The notes under the pieces were generated by a model. The model was not told the DNA's origin. It ran no database searches and saw only the letters and a list, made by a program, of their open reading frames with translations. A stretch of 64,000 nt of DNA from JALZKA01 sp033856515. GTDB lineage: Bacteria; Actinomycetota; Thermoleophilia; Solirubrobacterales; 70-9. Location: assembly GCA_033856515.1 (NCBI GenBank), contig JAWVEY010000049.1:1-64000 (forward strand). Direction: 5' to 3'. The position numbers and the translations under genes are program-made. Positions 49,976 through 58,523 of this stretch are shown in pieces (positions within the stretch are counted from its first letter, which is position 1; every line of letters begins with the position of its first letter).

Positions 49976-50936
49976 CGGCAGCCTCCAAGGCCTCGGCGAA
50001 CTCGGGTGCCCCCGCCGTCTGGGAGAGACGGCGGAAATGCTTCGCCGTGTAGCCGGCGAAGTCGAACTCGATGTCCGATGCACCTTGTTGGACGACGCCC
50101 CACATCGCCTCGCGGAAGTCCGACATGAAGGTGAAGAGATGCAGCGTCGCGAGCTGCCGATCGGTCGGCGGCCGGCGGAAGTAGTGCTCAAGCATGTCGT
50201 GCCGGGCCAGCTCGGGCAGCTCGTTGTTGACGGCGAAATTGGCGAGGTCGAAGTAGCGGTCGCCCATGCCCGCGTACTCCCAGTCGACGATCCGCACGCG
50301 CTCGCCGTCCCAGATGAAGTTCGCGGCCAGGAGGTCGTTGTGGCACGGCACCGGGTCGTGCTCCGGCCCCGAGAGTGAGTCCTCTATCCGCCGGGCGCAT
50401 GCATGGGCATCGGAGAACTCCCCGGGGATCTCGACGCCCAGATCGCGCGCGACGCGCTCGTACTCCTCGACGATCCGGAACGAATCGAAGCGCGAGGGAA
50501 TCTCCGGCGCGGCGTGCATCACCCTGAGCGCGTCGGCGACGTCGCAGAGCGGCTTGGACTCGCGGAGCTCGTCTGCGTCCATCGCCCTGCCCTCGATGAA
50601 GTTGGTGACGATCGCCGGCGGGTCGGTGAGCATTGCGGCGACCGGGGCGGCCACGCCGATCTCCGCGGCGGCGACGTTCGCGGCGAATTCGGCAGCGCGA
50701 TCGATGCCCAGTAGTGAAGTGTCCTTACCTGGCACGCGGATCACGTAATTCGTGCCGCCGAAAGTGGCCCGGTAGTTGCGGTTCGTGATGCCCCCGGAGA
50801 GCGGCTCAGGCGTCCCGTCGAACTGTCCAAGCTTTCGTGTCAGCTGTAGGACGATTTGTCCCAGATCGTCCTGGGGGACTTGACGTACGTCCGCTTCTGC
50901 GCTTAGTCTCGCATCGTCCATAGGTTGGGCCGGCAC
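49965..50936 (-). CDS. Choline/ethanolamine-kinase-like APH-fold phosphotransferase
   Basis: 323 residues from 50936; a Met at residue 6 is an alternative. LSGGITNRNYRATF is the ATP loop, CHNDLLAANFIWDG the catalytic loop (Asp and Asn) and RIVDWEYAGMGDRYFDLANF the metal-binding Asp segment. These match LicA-type choline kinases and thiamine/ethanolamine kinases more than antibiotic kinases. It overlaps the demethylating flavoprotein and is divergent from the permease, which supports a methylated or amino-alcohol substrate. Confidence 0.8.
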   Translation of the reverse strand: MPAQPMDDARLSAEADVRQVPQDDLGQIVLQLTRKLGQFDGTPEPLSGGITNRNYRATFGGTNYVIRVPGKDTSLLGIDRAAEFAANVAAAEIGVAAPVAAMLTDPPAIVTNFIEGRAMDADELRESKPLCDVADALRVMHAAPEIPSRFDSFRIVEEYERVARDLGVEIPGEFSDAHACARRIEDSLSGPEHDPVPCHNDLLAANFIWDGERVRIVDWEYAGMGDRYFDLANFAVNNELPELARHDMLEHYFRRPPTDRQLATLHLFTFMSDFREAMWGVVQQGASDIEFDFAGYTAKHFRRLSQTAGAPEFAEALEAAGGN

Positions 50937-50983
50937 ACCTTTTACCCGAAAAAGGCGGAGCGGTCCGAAATGAGGGGAGCCCC

Positions 50984-52594
50984 ATGACGACGAAACCGGC
51001 CGACCAGTACGCCAACGAGGACGAGCGACTTCTCGCCGAGCTGGGTTACAAACAGCAGCTCAACAGGGCGTGGAGCGGATTCTCGAACTTTGCGATCTCG
51101 TTCTCGATCATCTCGGTCCTCGCGGGCTGTTTCACCGCCTATGCGACCGGGTGGAACAACGGCGGGCCGATCGCCATCTCATGGGGCTGGCCCATCGTCT
51201 CGATTCTGATCCTGATCATCGGCTTCTCGCTGGCGGAGTTGGTCGCCAAGTACCCAACGTCTGGCGGCATCTACTGGTTCTCAGGCAAGTTGGGAGGACC
51301 CAAGTGGGCCTGGTGGACCGGCTGGTTCAACCTGGTCGGCCTCATCGGCGTCGTCGCGTCCGTTCAGTACGCATGCGCCGGGTTCTTGAACGTGACCCTC
51401 GGGGCCTATGGGGTCGATGTCTTCGGCATGAACTTCGGCGATGCGGAGCACATCCTCGCCGAGACGTTCGTCTTGTTCGTGATCATTCTGGTTTCCACAG
51501 CGATCATCAACATCTTCCGGACCAACCTCCTGGCGATGATCAACAACGTGTCCGTGTGGTGGCACGTGATCGGAGTCGCGGTGATCATCGCGCTCCTTGT
51601 GATCGTTCCCGACACGCATCAGGACTTCAGCTTCGTGTTCGGTGAGCGTCTGAACAACTCGGGCTTCGACGACGGGTCGACCGGTGGGTTCTTCTTCTGG
51701 ATCTACCTTCTACCGATCGGATTCCTGCTCACGCAGTACACGATTACCGGCTTCGACGCCTCGGCTCACCTCTCCGAGGAAACGCGCGGAGCGTCGAGGG
51801 CCGCCGCCGGAGGAGTCTGGAAGTCGATCTTCTACTCCGCGATCATCGGGTGGCTCGTATTGCTCGCGATCACGTTCGCTGTGCAAGACCCAGCGAATAT
51901 CAGCGACGCCGAGAACGGGTTCGGCGTCGGCTCGGTATTCGCTGTCCTCAGCGGCGCTCTCGACTCGGCCGGGTTCAAAGCCGTTCTCATAATCTGCACG
52001 GTTGGGCAGCTCTTCTGCGGGCTTGCCTGTTTGACGAGTGCCTCGCGTATGGCGTTCGCGTTCTCGCGTGATCGTGGGATGCCGGGTTCGCGCCAATTCT
52101 CGAAGGTCAATCGCGACGGCGTTCCGTTCAACGCCGTCATGGGCATGGCCGCGCTCGCGCTAATCGTCACCATCCCGGCTCTTTGGGGGGCGCCCGGCAC
52201 CGTGCTGCCGGTCGCGTTCTTCGCCGTGATCTCGATCTGCGTGATCGGCCTCTTCGTCTGTTTCGCCATCCCGATCTACCTGCGCTGGCGCATGGGCGAT
52301 GAGTTCGAGCCGGCGGAGAGCTGGAACATCGGCCGCCACTGGAAATGGATGAACCCGATCGCGGTCATCTGGATCGCGTTCATCTGCTTCATCGGATTGC
52401 TGCCTACGAGCCCGCTCGGTGTGCCGTGGGATGACGCGTGGGATGCGAACTACGCGAACTACGCGCCAGTGGTGATCGGACTCGTGGTTCTCTTTGTCGC
52501 GCTCGGATGGAGGCGCGCGAAGGGCCACTTCACCGGCCAGGAGCGGACGATCGACGATCCCAACGTCGAGCACATCCCCGAGGAGTTCCAGTAG
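50984..52594 (+). CDS. APC-family amine/amino acid permease
   Basis: 536 residues with ~12 hydrophobic segments. The N-terminal LNRAWSGFSNFAISFSIISV and SLAELVAKYPTSGGIYWFSG are the consensus of the APC superfamily amino acid/GABA/choline branch (BAT1-like). GGGGAG-like AGGGGAG lies just before the ATG. It imports the substrate of the surrounding amine genes, by position an amino alcohol, polyamine or GABA. Confidence 0.88.
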   Translation: MTTKPADQYANEDERLLAELGYKQQLNRAWSGFSNFAISFSIISVLAGCFTAYATGWNNGGPIAISWGWPIVSILILIIGFSLAELVAKYPTSGGIYWFSGKLGGPKWAWWTGWFNLVGLIGVVASVQYACAGFLNVTLGAYGVDVFGMNFGDAEHILAETFVLFVIILVSTAIINIFRTNLLAMINNVSVWWHVIGVAVIIALLVIVPDTHQDFSFVFGERLNNSGFDDGSTGGFFFWIYLLPIGFLLTQYTITGFDASAHLSEETRGASRAAAGGVWKSIFYSAIIGWLVLLAITFAVQDPANISDAENGFGVGSVFAVLSGALDSAGFKAVLIICTVGQLFCGLACLTSASRMAFAFSRDRGMPGSRQFSKVNRDGVPFNAVMGMAALALIVTIPALWGAPGTVLPVAFFAVISICVIGLFVCFAIPIYLRWRMGDEFEPAESWNIGRHWKWMNPIAVIWIAFICFIGLLPTSPLGVPWDDAWDANYANYAPVVIGLVVLFVALGWRRAKGHFTGQERTIDDPNVEHIPEEFQ

Positions 52595-52630
52595 CCGCTG
52601 CGCCGGGTGGAGCTACGTTGACGAGGTGAC

Positions 52631-52670
52631 CCATCCAACCGCACCAGCTTCTTTCGGGGAAACCCCTCAC
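52631..52670 (-). repeat. Amine-operon hairpin element, copy 3 (inverted, divergent)
   Basis: Read on the minus strand: GTGA, stem GGGG-TTT-CCCC, then GAAAGAAGC..GGTGCGGT. It matches copies 1 and 2 in order and spacing with one gap and several changes. It ends two bases before the ATG of the ligase gene. Confidence 0.5.
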
Positions 52671-52672
52671 GA

Positions 52673-54001
52673 ATGAAACTGGACGAGCTGAAGAAAGCGG
52701 TCGCGGACGGCACGGTGGACACCGTGCTGCTCGCGATCGCGGACATGGAGGGGCGGCTTCAGGGCAAACGCCTCACCGCCTCGCACTTCCTCGACGTCGT
52801 GGTCGAGCACGGGGCGGAGGGCTGCAACTACCTCCTGGCTGTCGACGTCGACATGGAGACCGTCTCGGGATACGAGATGTCCTCGTGGGAGCGCGGCTAC
52901 GGCGACTTCGAGATGAAGCCGGACCTCGACACGCTGAGGCCGATCCCGTGGCATCCCGCCACCGTCCTCGTCATGGCAGACCTCGCCTGGGCCGACGGCA
53001 AGGACGTCGTCGCCTCGCCGCGCCAGATCTTGCGCCGCCAGCTCGACCGGCTCGCCGAGCGGGGACTCATCTGCAACGCGGGCACGGAGCTCGAGTTCAT
53101 CGTCTTCAAGACCTCGTACGAAGACGCCTGGAAACAGGGGTATCGAGACCTCGAGCCGGCGAACCTCTACAACATCGACTACTCCTTGCTCGGCTCGGCC
53201 AGGGTGGAGCCGCTGATCCGCCGGATCCGCAACGACATGGGGGGCGCCGAGATGACGGTCGAGAACTCGAAGGGCGAATGCAACCTCGGCCAGCACGAGA
53301 TCAACTTCCTCTACGGCCCCGCCCTGCGCACGGCCGACGACCACGCGATCTATAAGAACGGCGCCAAGGAGATCGCCGCACAGGAGGGCCACTCGATCAC
53401 TTTCATCGCGAAGTGGGACTCCGAAGAGGGCAATTCCTGCCACATCCACTGCTCGCTCGGCAACGAGAGCGGCGGCAACGCTTTCGGCGACGACCGCCAG
53501 ATGTTCGACCGCTTCGTCGCGGGGCAGCTTGCCCATCTGGAGGAGCTGACGCTGTTTTTCGCCCCGCATGTGAACTCCTACAAGCGCTTCGCGGAGGGAT
53601 CGTTCGCGCCCACCGCGGTCGCGTGGGGCGTGGACAACCGCACCTGCGCGATGCGGGTCGTCGGCCACGGTCAGTCGCTTCGCGTCGAGAATCGCCTCCC
53701 GGGCGCCGACGTCAACCCTTACCTGGCGCTGGCCGCGATGATCGCCGCGGGGCTCGACGGGATCGACTCGGAGCTCGTGCTCGAGCCCCCGCTCGAGGGC
53801 AACGCCTACGCCTCCGACAAGCCGCGCGTGCCGAAGAACCTCTACGACGCGCGCGACCGGTTCGCCGCGTCCGACCTTGCTCGCGAGGCCTTCGGCCAGG
53901 AGGTAGTCGACCACTACATCAACCACGCGCAGGTCGAGCTGGACGCGTTTGAGGCCGCGGTTACCGACTGGGAGAAGTTCCGCGGCTTCGAAAGACTGTA
54001 A
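52673..54001 (+). CDS. Glutamine-synthetase-like gamma-glutamylamine synthetase (PuuA/GlnA3/GlnA4 type)
   Basis: 442 residues, the short GS type. AGTELEFIVFKT has the metal-binding Glu residues, WDSEEGNSCHIHCSLGN the His/Ser segment and VRVVGHGQ-like MRVVGHGQSLRVENRLPGAD the nucleotide and glutamate site. It has no adenylylation loop Tyr. The following PuuD-like amidase and aldehyde dehydrogenase point to gamma-glutamylation of an amine (putrescine, ethanolamine or similar), with ATP and glutamate. A role in ammonia assimilation is unlikely since GSIII is present. Confidence 0.85.
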   Translation: MKLDELKKAVADGTVDTVLLAIADMEGRLQGKRLTASHFLDVVVEHGAEGCNYLLAVDVDMETVSGYEMSSWERGYGDFEMKPDLDTLRPIPWHPATVLVMADLAWADGKDVVASPRQILRRQLDRLAERGLICNAGTELEFIVFKTSYEDAWKQGYRDLEPANLYNIDYSLLGSARVEPLIRRIRNDMGGAEMTVENSKGECNLGQHEINFLYGPALRTADDHAIYKNGAKEIAAQEGHSITFIAKWDSEEGNSCHIHCSLGNESGGNAFGDDRQMFDRFVAGQLAHLEELTLFFAPHVNSYKRFAEGSFAPTAVAWGVDNRTCAMRVVGHGQSLRVENRLPGADVNPYLALAAMIAAGLDGIDSELVLEPPLEGNAYASDKPRVPKNLYDARDRFAASDLAREAFGQEVVDHYINHAQVELDAFEAAVTDWEKFRGFERL

Positions 54002-54041
54002 TGAGGGGCTTGCCCCGAAAGCAGCATGTGTCGGTAGGTGT
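54001..54041 (+). repeat. Amine-operon hairpin element, copy 1
   Basis: ATGA, stem GGGGC-TT-GCCCC (54005-54016), then the 25-base block beginning GAAAGCAGCATGTG (54017-54041). The block matches copy 2 at 23 of 25 bases while the stem differs with pairing kept. It fills the gap between the ligase and the PuuD-like gene. Confidence 0.75.
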
Positions 54042-54778
54042 CTGAGGTGACGACGAGCGGCAGGCGACCGGTGGTGGGGATCACCGCCGCGCTCGAGAGC
54101 GCGAGCTGGGTCGTCTGGCGCGACACCGAGGTGAACATCTCGCAGCGCCACTACTCAGAATGCGTGGCAGATAACGGCGGAATCCCCGTTCTCCTGCCCG
54201 CCGAGGAGCGCAGTGCGTCGAATCCGGCGGAGCTTCTCGACGTGCTCGATGCGCTCGTCCTCTCGGGGGGCGCGGACCTGGACCCGGCGAGCTACGGCGC
54301 CGAGCCGGACCCGAAGACGGTCGGCTACAAGGCCGAGCGCGACGCCTTCGAGATCGCCCTCTGCCGCGGTGCGATCGAGCGAGACATGCCGGTGCTCGCA
54401 ATCTGCCGCGGCACGCAGATCCTCAATGTGGCCCGCGGCGGGACGTTGAACCAGCACCTCGGCGACTCCACTCAACACGTGGAGGTCGTTGGCGAATTCT
54501 CGACCCACGAGGTGCGGCTCGAGCCGGGGTCGCTGGCAGCGCGGGCCGCGGGCACAGAGCACGCGGAGATCCGCTCCCACCACCATCAGGCACTCGACCG
54601 GCTGGGCGATGGCCTCGTCGCCACGGGCTGGTCGGTGCCCGACGATCTGGTTGAGGCGGTCGAGTTGCCGGAGCGCTCGTTTGCCGTCGGATTCATGTGG
54701 CACCCCGAGGAGGTCCGCGACGGGGCGCCGTTCCGCGCGCTCGTCGAGGCAGCTGCGCGCCAGGAGGTGGCGGCGTGA
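54038..54778 (+). CDS. Gamma-glutamyl-amine/GABA hydrolase, class I glutamine amidotransferase fold (PuuD-like)
   Basis: 246 residues from GTG 54038; GTG 54047 is an alternative, and the first lies at the end of the repeat element. VLAICRGTQILNVARGG has the catalytic Cys, and SHHHQALDRLG and FMWHPEEV the His-Glu pair. LSGGADLDPASYG is the PF07722 signature. It would cleave the gamma-glutamyl bond after the ligase and dehydrogenase steps. Overlaps the aldehyde dehydrogenase start (GTGA). Confidence 0.9.
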   Translation: MSEVTTSGRRPVVGITAALESASWVVWRDTEVNISQRHYSECVADNGGIPVLLPAEERSASNPAELLDVLDALVLSGGADLDPASYGAEPDPKTVGYKAERDAFEIALCRGAIERDMPVLAICRGTQILNVARGGTLNQHLGDSTQHVEVVGEFSTHEVRLEPGSLAARAAGTEHAEIRSHHHQALDRLGDGLVATGWSVPDDLVEAVELPERSFAVGFMWHPEEVRDGAPFRALVEAAARQEVAA

Positions 54779-56139
54779 GCCTCGCGGTCGTCGAGCCCGC
54801 GACCGAAAAAATCATGGCCGAGGTGCCGCGCGCCGGCGCCGAAGAGGTGGACGCCGCAGTCGCCGCCGCAAAGGAGGCGTTCCCCGCGTGGCGGGCAGTC
54901 TCGCCGAGCGACCGGGCTTCGCTCCTTCACCGCCTCGCCGGCCAGATCGAATCGGAGTCGGAGGATCTCGCCAGGCTCGAGGCGCGCAACGCCGGCAAGC
55001 CGATCTCGGACGCCCGCGGCGAGATCGGCATGGTCGTCGATTGCTTCCGCTATTACGCGGCCGCTCCCGAGCGGCTGGTGGGCCGCACGATCCCGGTGGC
55101 CGGCGGGGTGGACATGACCTTCCGCGAGCCGATGGGCGTTGTCGGGCTGATCGTTCCCTGGAACTTCCCGCTCGTCATCACCTCGTGGAAGACCGCGCCT
55201 GCGCTTGCGGCCGGCAACACGGTCGTCTTGAAGCCTGCCGAGCTCACGCCGTTGACGGCGATCGAACTGGAGCGCATCGCGCTCGACGCCGGTCTGCCCG
55301 AGGGAGTGCTGAACGTCGTCGTGGGGCCCGGCTCGGTGTGCGGCCAACGCCTGGTCGAGCACCCCGATGTCGCAAAGATCGCCTTCACCGGTTCCACCGA
55401 GGTGGGGCGCGGAATCGCCGAGGGGGCGGCGGGGACGATCAAGCGCGTGACGCTCGAGCTTGGGGGCAAGTCGGCGAACGTCGTCTTCGCTGACGCCGAC
55501 ATTGAGGCGGCCGGCCGCGCCGCGCCCGCCGGCGTCTTCGGGAACGCCGGACAGGACTGCTGCTCGCGATCGCGCATCCTGGTCGAGGCCTCGGCGATGG
55601 ACGGCTTCCTGGCCGCGATGGAGCCGGCCGTTCGGGAGATGCGGGTCGGGGACCCGCTTTCGGACGAGACGGAGATGGGCCCGCTCATCTCTGCCGACCA
55701 GCGCGAGACGGTCGGATCGTTCGTGACCGAGGACGATGTCGTCTTCCGCGGCTCCGCGCCGGACGGCCAAGGCTTTTGGTTCCCGCCCACCGTGCTCGCG
55801 CCGATGACGAACGACGACCGCGCGTCGCGCGAGGAGATCTTCGGCCCGGTTGCGTGCGTCATTCCGTTTCAAGACGAAGCGGAGGCGATCCGGCTTGCGA
55901 ACGACACGATCTACGGCCTCTCCGGCTCGATCTGGACGCGCGACGGCGCGCGAGCGCTGCGGGTGGCGCGCGCGATCGACACCGGCGTCCTCTCGATCAA
56001 CTCGCACGCGTCGGTGCGCGTCTCGACGCCATTCGGCGGCTTCAAGCAGTCGGGCGTGGGGCGCGAGCTCGGCCCGGACGCGCTCGACGCCTACACGGAC
56101 GTCAAGAACGTTTTCTACAAGACAGAGGAAGGCGGATGA
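54775..56139 (+). CDS. NAD(P)-dependent aldehyde dehydrogenase (PuuC/betaine-aldehyde type)
   Basis: 454 residues from GTG 54775. VGLIVPWNFPLVITSWKTAP is the cofactor segment, VTLELGGKSANVVFADAD has the general-base Glu, and FGNAGQDCCSRSRILVEA the catalytic Cys. Slightly shorter at the N terminus than typical (~480). It would oxidise the gamma-glutamylamino aldehyde, or betaine aldehyde, to the acid. Part of the ligase-amidase-dehydrogenase run. Confidence 0.9.
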   Translation: MSLAVVEPATEKIMAEVPRAGAEEVDAAVAAAKEAFPAWRAVSPSDRASLLHRLAGQIESESEDLARLEARNAGKPISDARGEIGMVVDCFRYYAAAPERLVGRTIPVAGGVDMTFREPMGVVGLIVPWNFPLVITSWKTAPALAAGNTVVLKPAELTPLTAIELERIALDAGLPEGVLNVVVGPGSVCGQRLVEHPDVAKIAFTGSTEVGRGIAEGAAGTIKRVTLELGGKSANVVFADADIEAAGRAAPAGVFGNAGQDCCSRSRILVEASAMDGFLAAMEPAVREMRVGDPLSDETEMGPLISADQRETVGSFVTEDDVVFRGSAPDGQGFWFPPTVLAPMTNDDRASREEIFGPVACVIPFQDEAEAIRLANDTIYGLSGSIWTRDGARALRVARAIDTGVLSINSHASVRVSTPFGGFKQSGVGRELGPDALDAYTDVKNVFYKTEEGG

Positions 56140-56178
56140 GCAGCTTTAGCTGCGAAAGCAGCATGTGCCGGTGGGTGT
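56136..56178 (+). repeat. Amine-operon hairpin element, copy 2
   Basis: ATGA, stem GCAGC-TTTA-GCTGC (56140-56153), then the 25-base block (56154-56178). It overlaps the stop of the dehydrogenase gene and ends seven bases before the SDR start. GCTGC-GAAA-GCAGC can alternatively form a GNRA-capped hairpin here. Confidence 0.75.
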
Positions 56179-56185
56179 ACTCCTG

Positions 56186-56935
56186 ATGGGGCGGCTCGAA
56201 GGCAAGGTATGCGTGATCACCGGGGCCGGGAGCGGGATCGGCGCGGAGTCGGCTCGGCGCTTCATGGCCGAGGGCGCGCGGGTCGTCGGCGTGGATCTCA
56301 GCCCGGAGTCCGAGGGCGAACTCGCGATCGAGTGCGACGTCACCCACGAAGACGAGGTCGCGGCCATGTATGAACGCGTCCGTGAGGAGATGGGCGGCAT
56401 CGACGTCCTCTTCAACAACGCTGGCATCAACCCCAACGCCGACACCACGGTCACCGATACGACGCTCGAGGCGTGGCAGCTCGTCCAGGACGTGAACGTC
56501 CGCTCGGTATTCCTCTGCTGCAAGCACGGCATCCCGCACCTCCTGGAGCGGGGCGGAGGCTCTGTCATCAACACCGCGTCGTTCGTCGCCGTCATGGGCG
56601 CGGCGGTGTCGCAGATCTCCTACACGGCCTCGAAGGGCGCGGTGCTCTCGCTATCGCGTGAGCTCGGCGTCGAGTTCGCGGCCCGGGGCGTGCGCGTGAA
56701 CGCGCTCTGCCCGGGACCGATCAATACCCCGCTCTTGCGAGAGCTCTTCTCGGAGGATCCAGAGCGAGCCGCAAAGCGCCTCATTCACATACCGATGGGC
56801 CGCTTCGGCGAGGTTGAGGAGATCGCAAACGCCGCGCTCTTCCTGGCCTCGGATGAGTCGAGCTTCGTCACCGCCACGACCTTCATGGCGGACGGCGGCC
56901 TTTCGGGCGCCTACCTCACCCCGGGCCAGAACTGA
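56186..56935 (+). CDS. Short-chain dehydrogenase/reductase
   Basis: 249 residues from the ATG at 56186; in-frame GTG starts further up lie in the repeat element. VCVITGAGSGIGAESARRF is the cofactor loop, then NNAGINPN, INTASFVAVMG (Ser) and ISYTASKGAVLSL (Tyr, Lys). C-terminal FVTATTFMADGGLSGAY. The acceptor in the amine pathway is unknown: oxidation of an alcohol to the aldehyde used by the previous gene is a reasonable guess. No Shine-Dalgarno sequence precedes it. Confidence 0.85.
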   Translation: MGRLEGKVCVITGAGSGIGAESARRFMAEGARVVGVDLSPESEGELAIECDVTHEDEVAAMYERVREEMGGIDVLFNNAGINPNADTTVTDTTLEAWQLVQDVNVRSVFLCCKHGIPHLLERGGGSVINTASFVAVMGAAVSQISYTASKGAVLSLSRELGVEFAARGVRVNALCPGPINTPLLRELFSEDPERAAKRLIHIPMGRFGEVEEIANAALFLASDESSFVTATTFMADGGLSGAYLTPGQN

Positions 56936-57263
56936 GCGTCGCAGCGGTCTCAGGGCCGCCCAGCGCGACCGCGAGGGCGAGCGCGACCATTCCGGCGAGG
57001 GCCGCCGCCTCCGGCGTGATCCTGCTCCAAGGCGCTCTCTCGTACCAGTAGACGCGCCGCCAGATGTAGGTCGCCAAGGCGGCCACTACCAAGCCGGCGA
57101 CGACGTTGCGGAATGCGGTGCCCATCAGCATCCCCATCTCGGACGCGGAGTCGCCGTGGTGGGGGGTCGAGAGGACGATCACCATCGACGCCAAGCCCAG
57201 GGCGACTCCGCCGATCCGCAAGATCTCCTCGCGATGGATATGCCAGGTGTTGAGTACGGCCAC
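56916..57263 (-). CDS. Small uncharacterised membrane protein
   Basis: 115 residues from GTG 57263. Three hydrophobic segments: IGGVALGLASMVIVL, FRNVVAGLVVAALATYIW and AALAGMVALALAVAL. No family recognised. Its last 20 bases overlap the convergent SDR gene. A 28-base inverted repeat lies just upstream. Confidence 0.6.
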   Translation of the reverse strand: MAVLNTWHIHREEILRIGGVALGLASMVIVLSTPHHGDSASEMGMLMGTAFRNVVAGLVVAALATYIWRRVYWYERAPWSRITPEAAALAGMVALALAVALGGPETAATLSSGPG

Positions 57264-57268
57264 TAATT

Positions 57269-57296
57269 CCCCAATCGGATTGCTGACGGATTGGGG
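57269..57296. repeat. Inverted repeat upstream of the small membrane protein
   Basis: CCCCAATC, 12 bases, GATTGGGG, five bases before GTG 57263. It may be an operator; the GGGG arm nearest the gene may double as ribosome site. Confidence 0.4.
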
Positions 57297-57343
57297 TTTC
57301 TAACAGTCCGCCGCAGCTTTTACGCCGGTTCCCCGGCGAGGCT

Positions 57344-58045
57344 CTAGGCCACGCTCAGGAAGCGGGCGCAGAGGTCGCGGCCGAGACGGTTCCAGTCGCC
57401 GATCCGCAGCAGGATCTGGGCGCTCAGCTCGTCGGGGTCGATGCCCATCTTGACCGCGTCCTCGTCGACCACGTAGTTCACTGCCCAGCTCACAGCGTCC
57501 TCCGTCGAGACCTCGGCGTGGAACTGGATGCCCCATGCCGAGTCTCCGATCCGGTATGCCTGCATCGCGATGGCGTTCGATGCCAGCTCGACGGCGCCGG
57601 GGGGCAGCGGTGACCGGTACGAGTGCCACTGGAACGCCTCAAAGGGTGAGTCGATTCCGCCCAGCACCGGGTCACGCGCGCCTTCAGGCGTGAGCTCCAG
57701 CTCGTACCAGCCGATCTCCGGCTGGGGCGCCCGCTCCGCACGCGCGCCGGCCGCTTCGGCCAGGAGCTGGGACCCAAGGCAAACGCCCATGGTGGGAACG
57801 CCCGCGTCGAGCAGGCGCGCGAGGAGCTCCTTCTCGTCGCGCAGCCACGGGTGCTCGGACTCTTGGTCGGAGTGCATCGCCCCTCCGAACGAGAAGACGG
57901 CGTCATAGGAGCGAGGGTCGCCTGGCGGCGCGTCGCCGGTCGGGATCAGCCACGAGTCCATCTCCCACCCGAGTGCGAGCGCCTCATCGCGGAACACGCC
58001 TGGACCGGCGTCCGGCTGATGCACGATCGCCAAGGCACGCGGCAT
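57344..58045 (-). CDS. Class I glutamine amidotransferase-like protein (GMP-synthase-like)
   Basis: 233 residues. FSFGGAMHSDQES, MGVCLGSQLLAEAAGA (catalytic Cys) and WGIQFHAEVSTED (His and Glu) form the triad of stand-alone GATase1 domains. IGWYELELTPEG is the usual middle segment. Such proteins are often annotated GMP synthase but lack the synthetase half; the real acceptor is unknown. A second GATase1 protein, the PuuD-like one, lies 3 kb away. Confidence 0.85.
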   Translation of the reverse strand: MPRALAIVHQPDAGPGVFRDEALALGWEMDSWLIPTGDAPPGDPRSYDAVFSFGGAMHSDQESEHPWLRDEKELLARLLDAGVPTMGVCLGSQLLAEAAGARAERAPQPEIGWYELELTPEGARDPVLGGIDSPFEAFQWHSYRSPLPPGAVELASNAIAMQAYRIGDSAWGIQFHAEVSTEDAVSWAVNYVVDEDAVKMGIDPDELSAQILLRIGDWNRLGRDLCARFLSVA

Positions 58046-58069
58046 GACAGCCCCCCAGCTTCAGCCCGG

Positions 58070-58516
58070 TTAGTGCCGGTAGTACGGCTTGACGTGCCGG
58101 TAGCGCTGATAGCGGAGGCCAAGCGCCATGAGGTAAAGGGAGGAGCCCAGGAGAGCGATCACCGAAAGCCAACTGAGAAAGCTCGCGTTGAAATCCCAGT
58201 ACGGGTCGGAGACCCAGGTCCACCACGACGGAAAGAGGTGGATGAGGATGATGCCTGCGGAAGTGAGCGCTCCGACAACCGCGGAGACCTCTGGCGCAAG
58301 CGGCGAGCGCTGGAGTGCAAGCCAAGCGGATCCGGCTGTCAGTGCGAAACCGATTGCGCCGACAAGGCTCGACGACCCGGGCAGTTCACGGGTTGGCTGG
58401 CCAGCCGCATGGTCGATCGTGTGAAGGACCAGCAACCCCAGAAGAAGCAAGTTTGCCTTGGTAAGAGACGACAAGGAAAAGGAGGTTAGAGGCTGAACAT
58501 CCTTCACTTGTAACAA
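58070..58516 (-). CDS. Uncharacterised four-helix membrane protein
   Basis: 148 residues from TTG 58516; GTG 58507 is equally possible. Four hydrophobic stretches: ANLLLLGLLVLHTIDHAAG, SSLVGAIGFALTAGSAWLAL, SAVVGALTSAGIILIHLFPS and FLSWLSVIALLGSSLYLMAL. HTIDHAAG and HLFPSWW place His residues near the membrane face, as in some metal or haem-binding membrane proteins; that is speculative. Divergent from moaA with a seven-base gap. Confidence 0.6.
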   Translation of the reverse strand: MLQVKDVQPLTSFSLSSLTKANLLLLGLLVLHTIDHAAGQPTRELPGSSSLVGAIGFALTAGSAWLALQRSPLAPEVSAVVGALTSAGIILIHLFPSWWTWVSDPYWDFNASFLSWLSVIALLGSSLYLMALGLRYQRYRHVKPYYRH

Positions 58517-58517
58517 T
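58512..58517 (+). promoter_or_regulatory. Putative -10 box of moaA
   Basis: AACAAT (within TAACAAT) ends six bases before GTG 58524, fitting the leaderless pattern seen at other genes here. Confidence 0.4.
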
Positions 58518-58523
58518 CGTTAG

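Noticed and set aside
49976..50191. N-terminal extension of the DAO-GcvT flavoprotein
   Set aside because: It overlaps the kinase gene in another frame, and the FAD-binding motif begins a few residues after GTG 49975.
50964..50982. ATGAGGGG-AG-CCCC before the APC permease as a fourth amine-operon element
   Set aside because: The stem resembles the element but the 25-base block is missing; GGGGAG is more simply the ribosome site.
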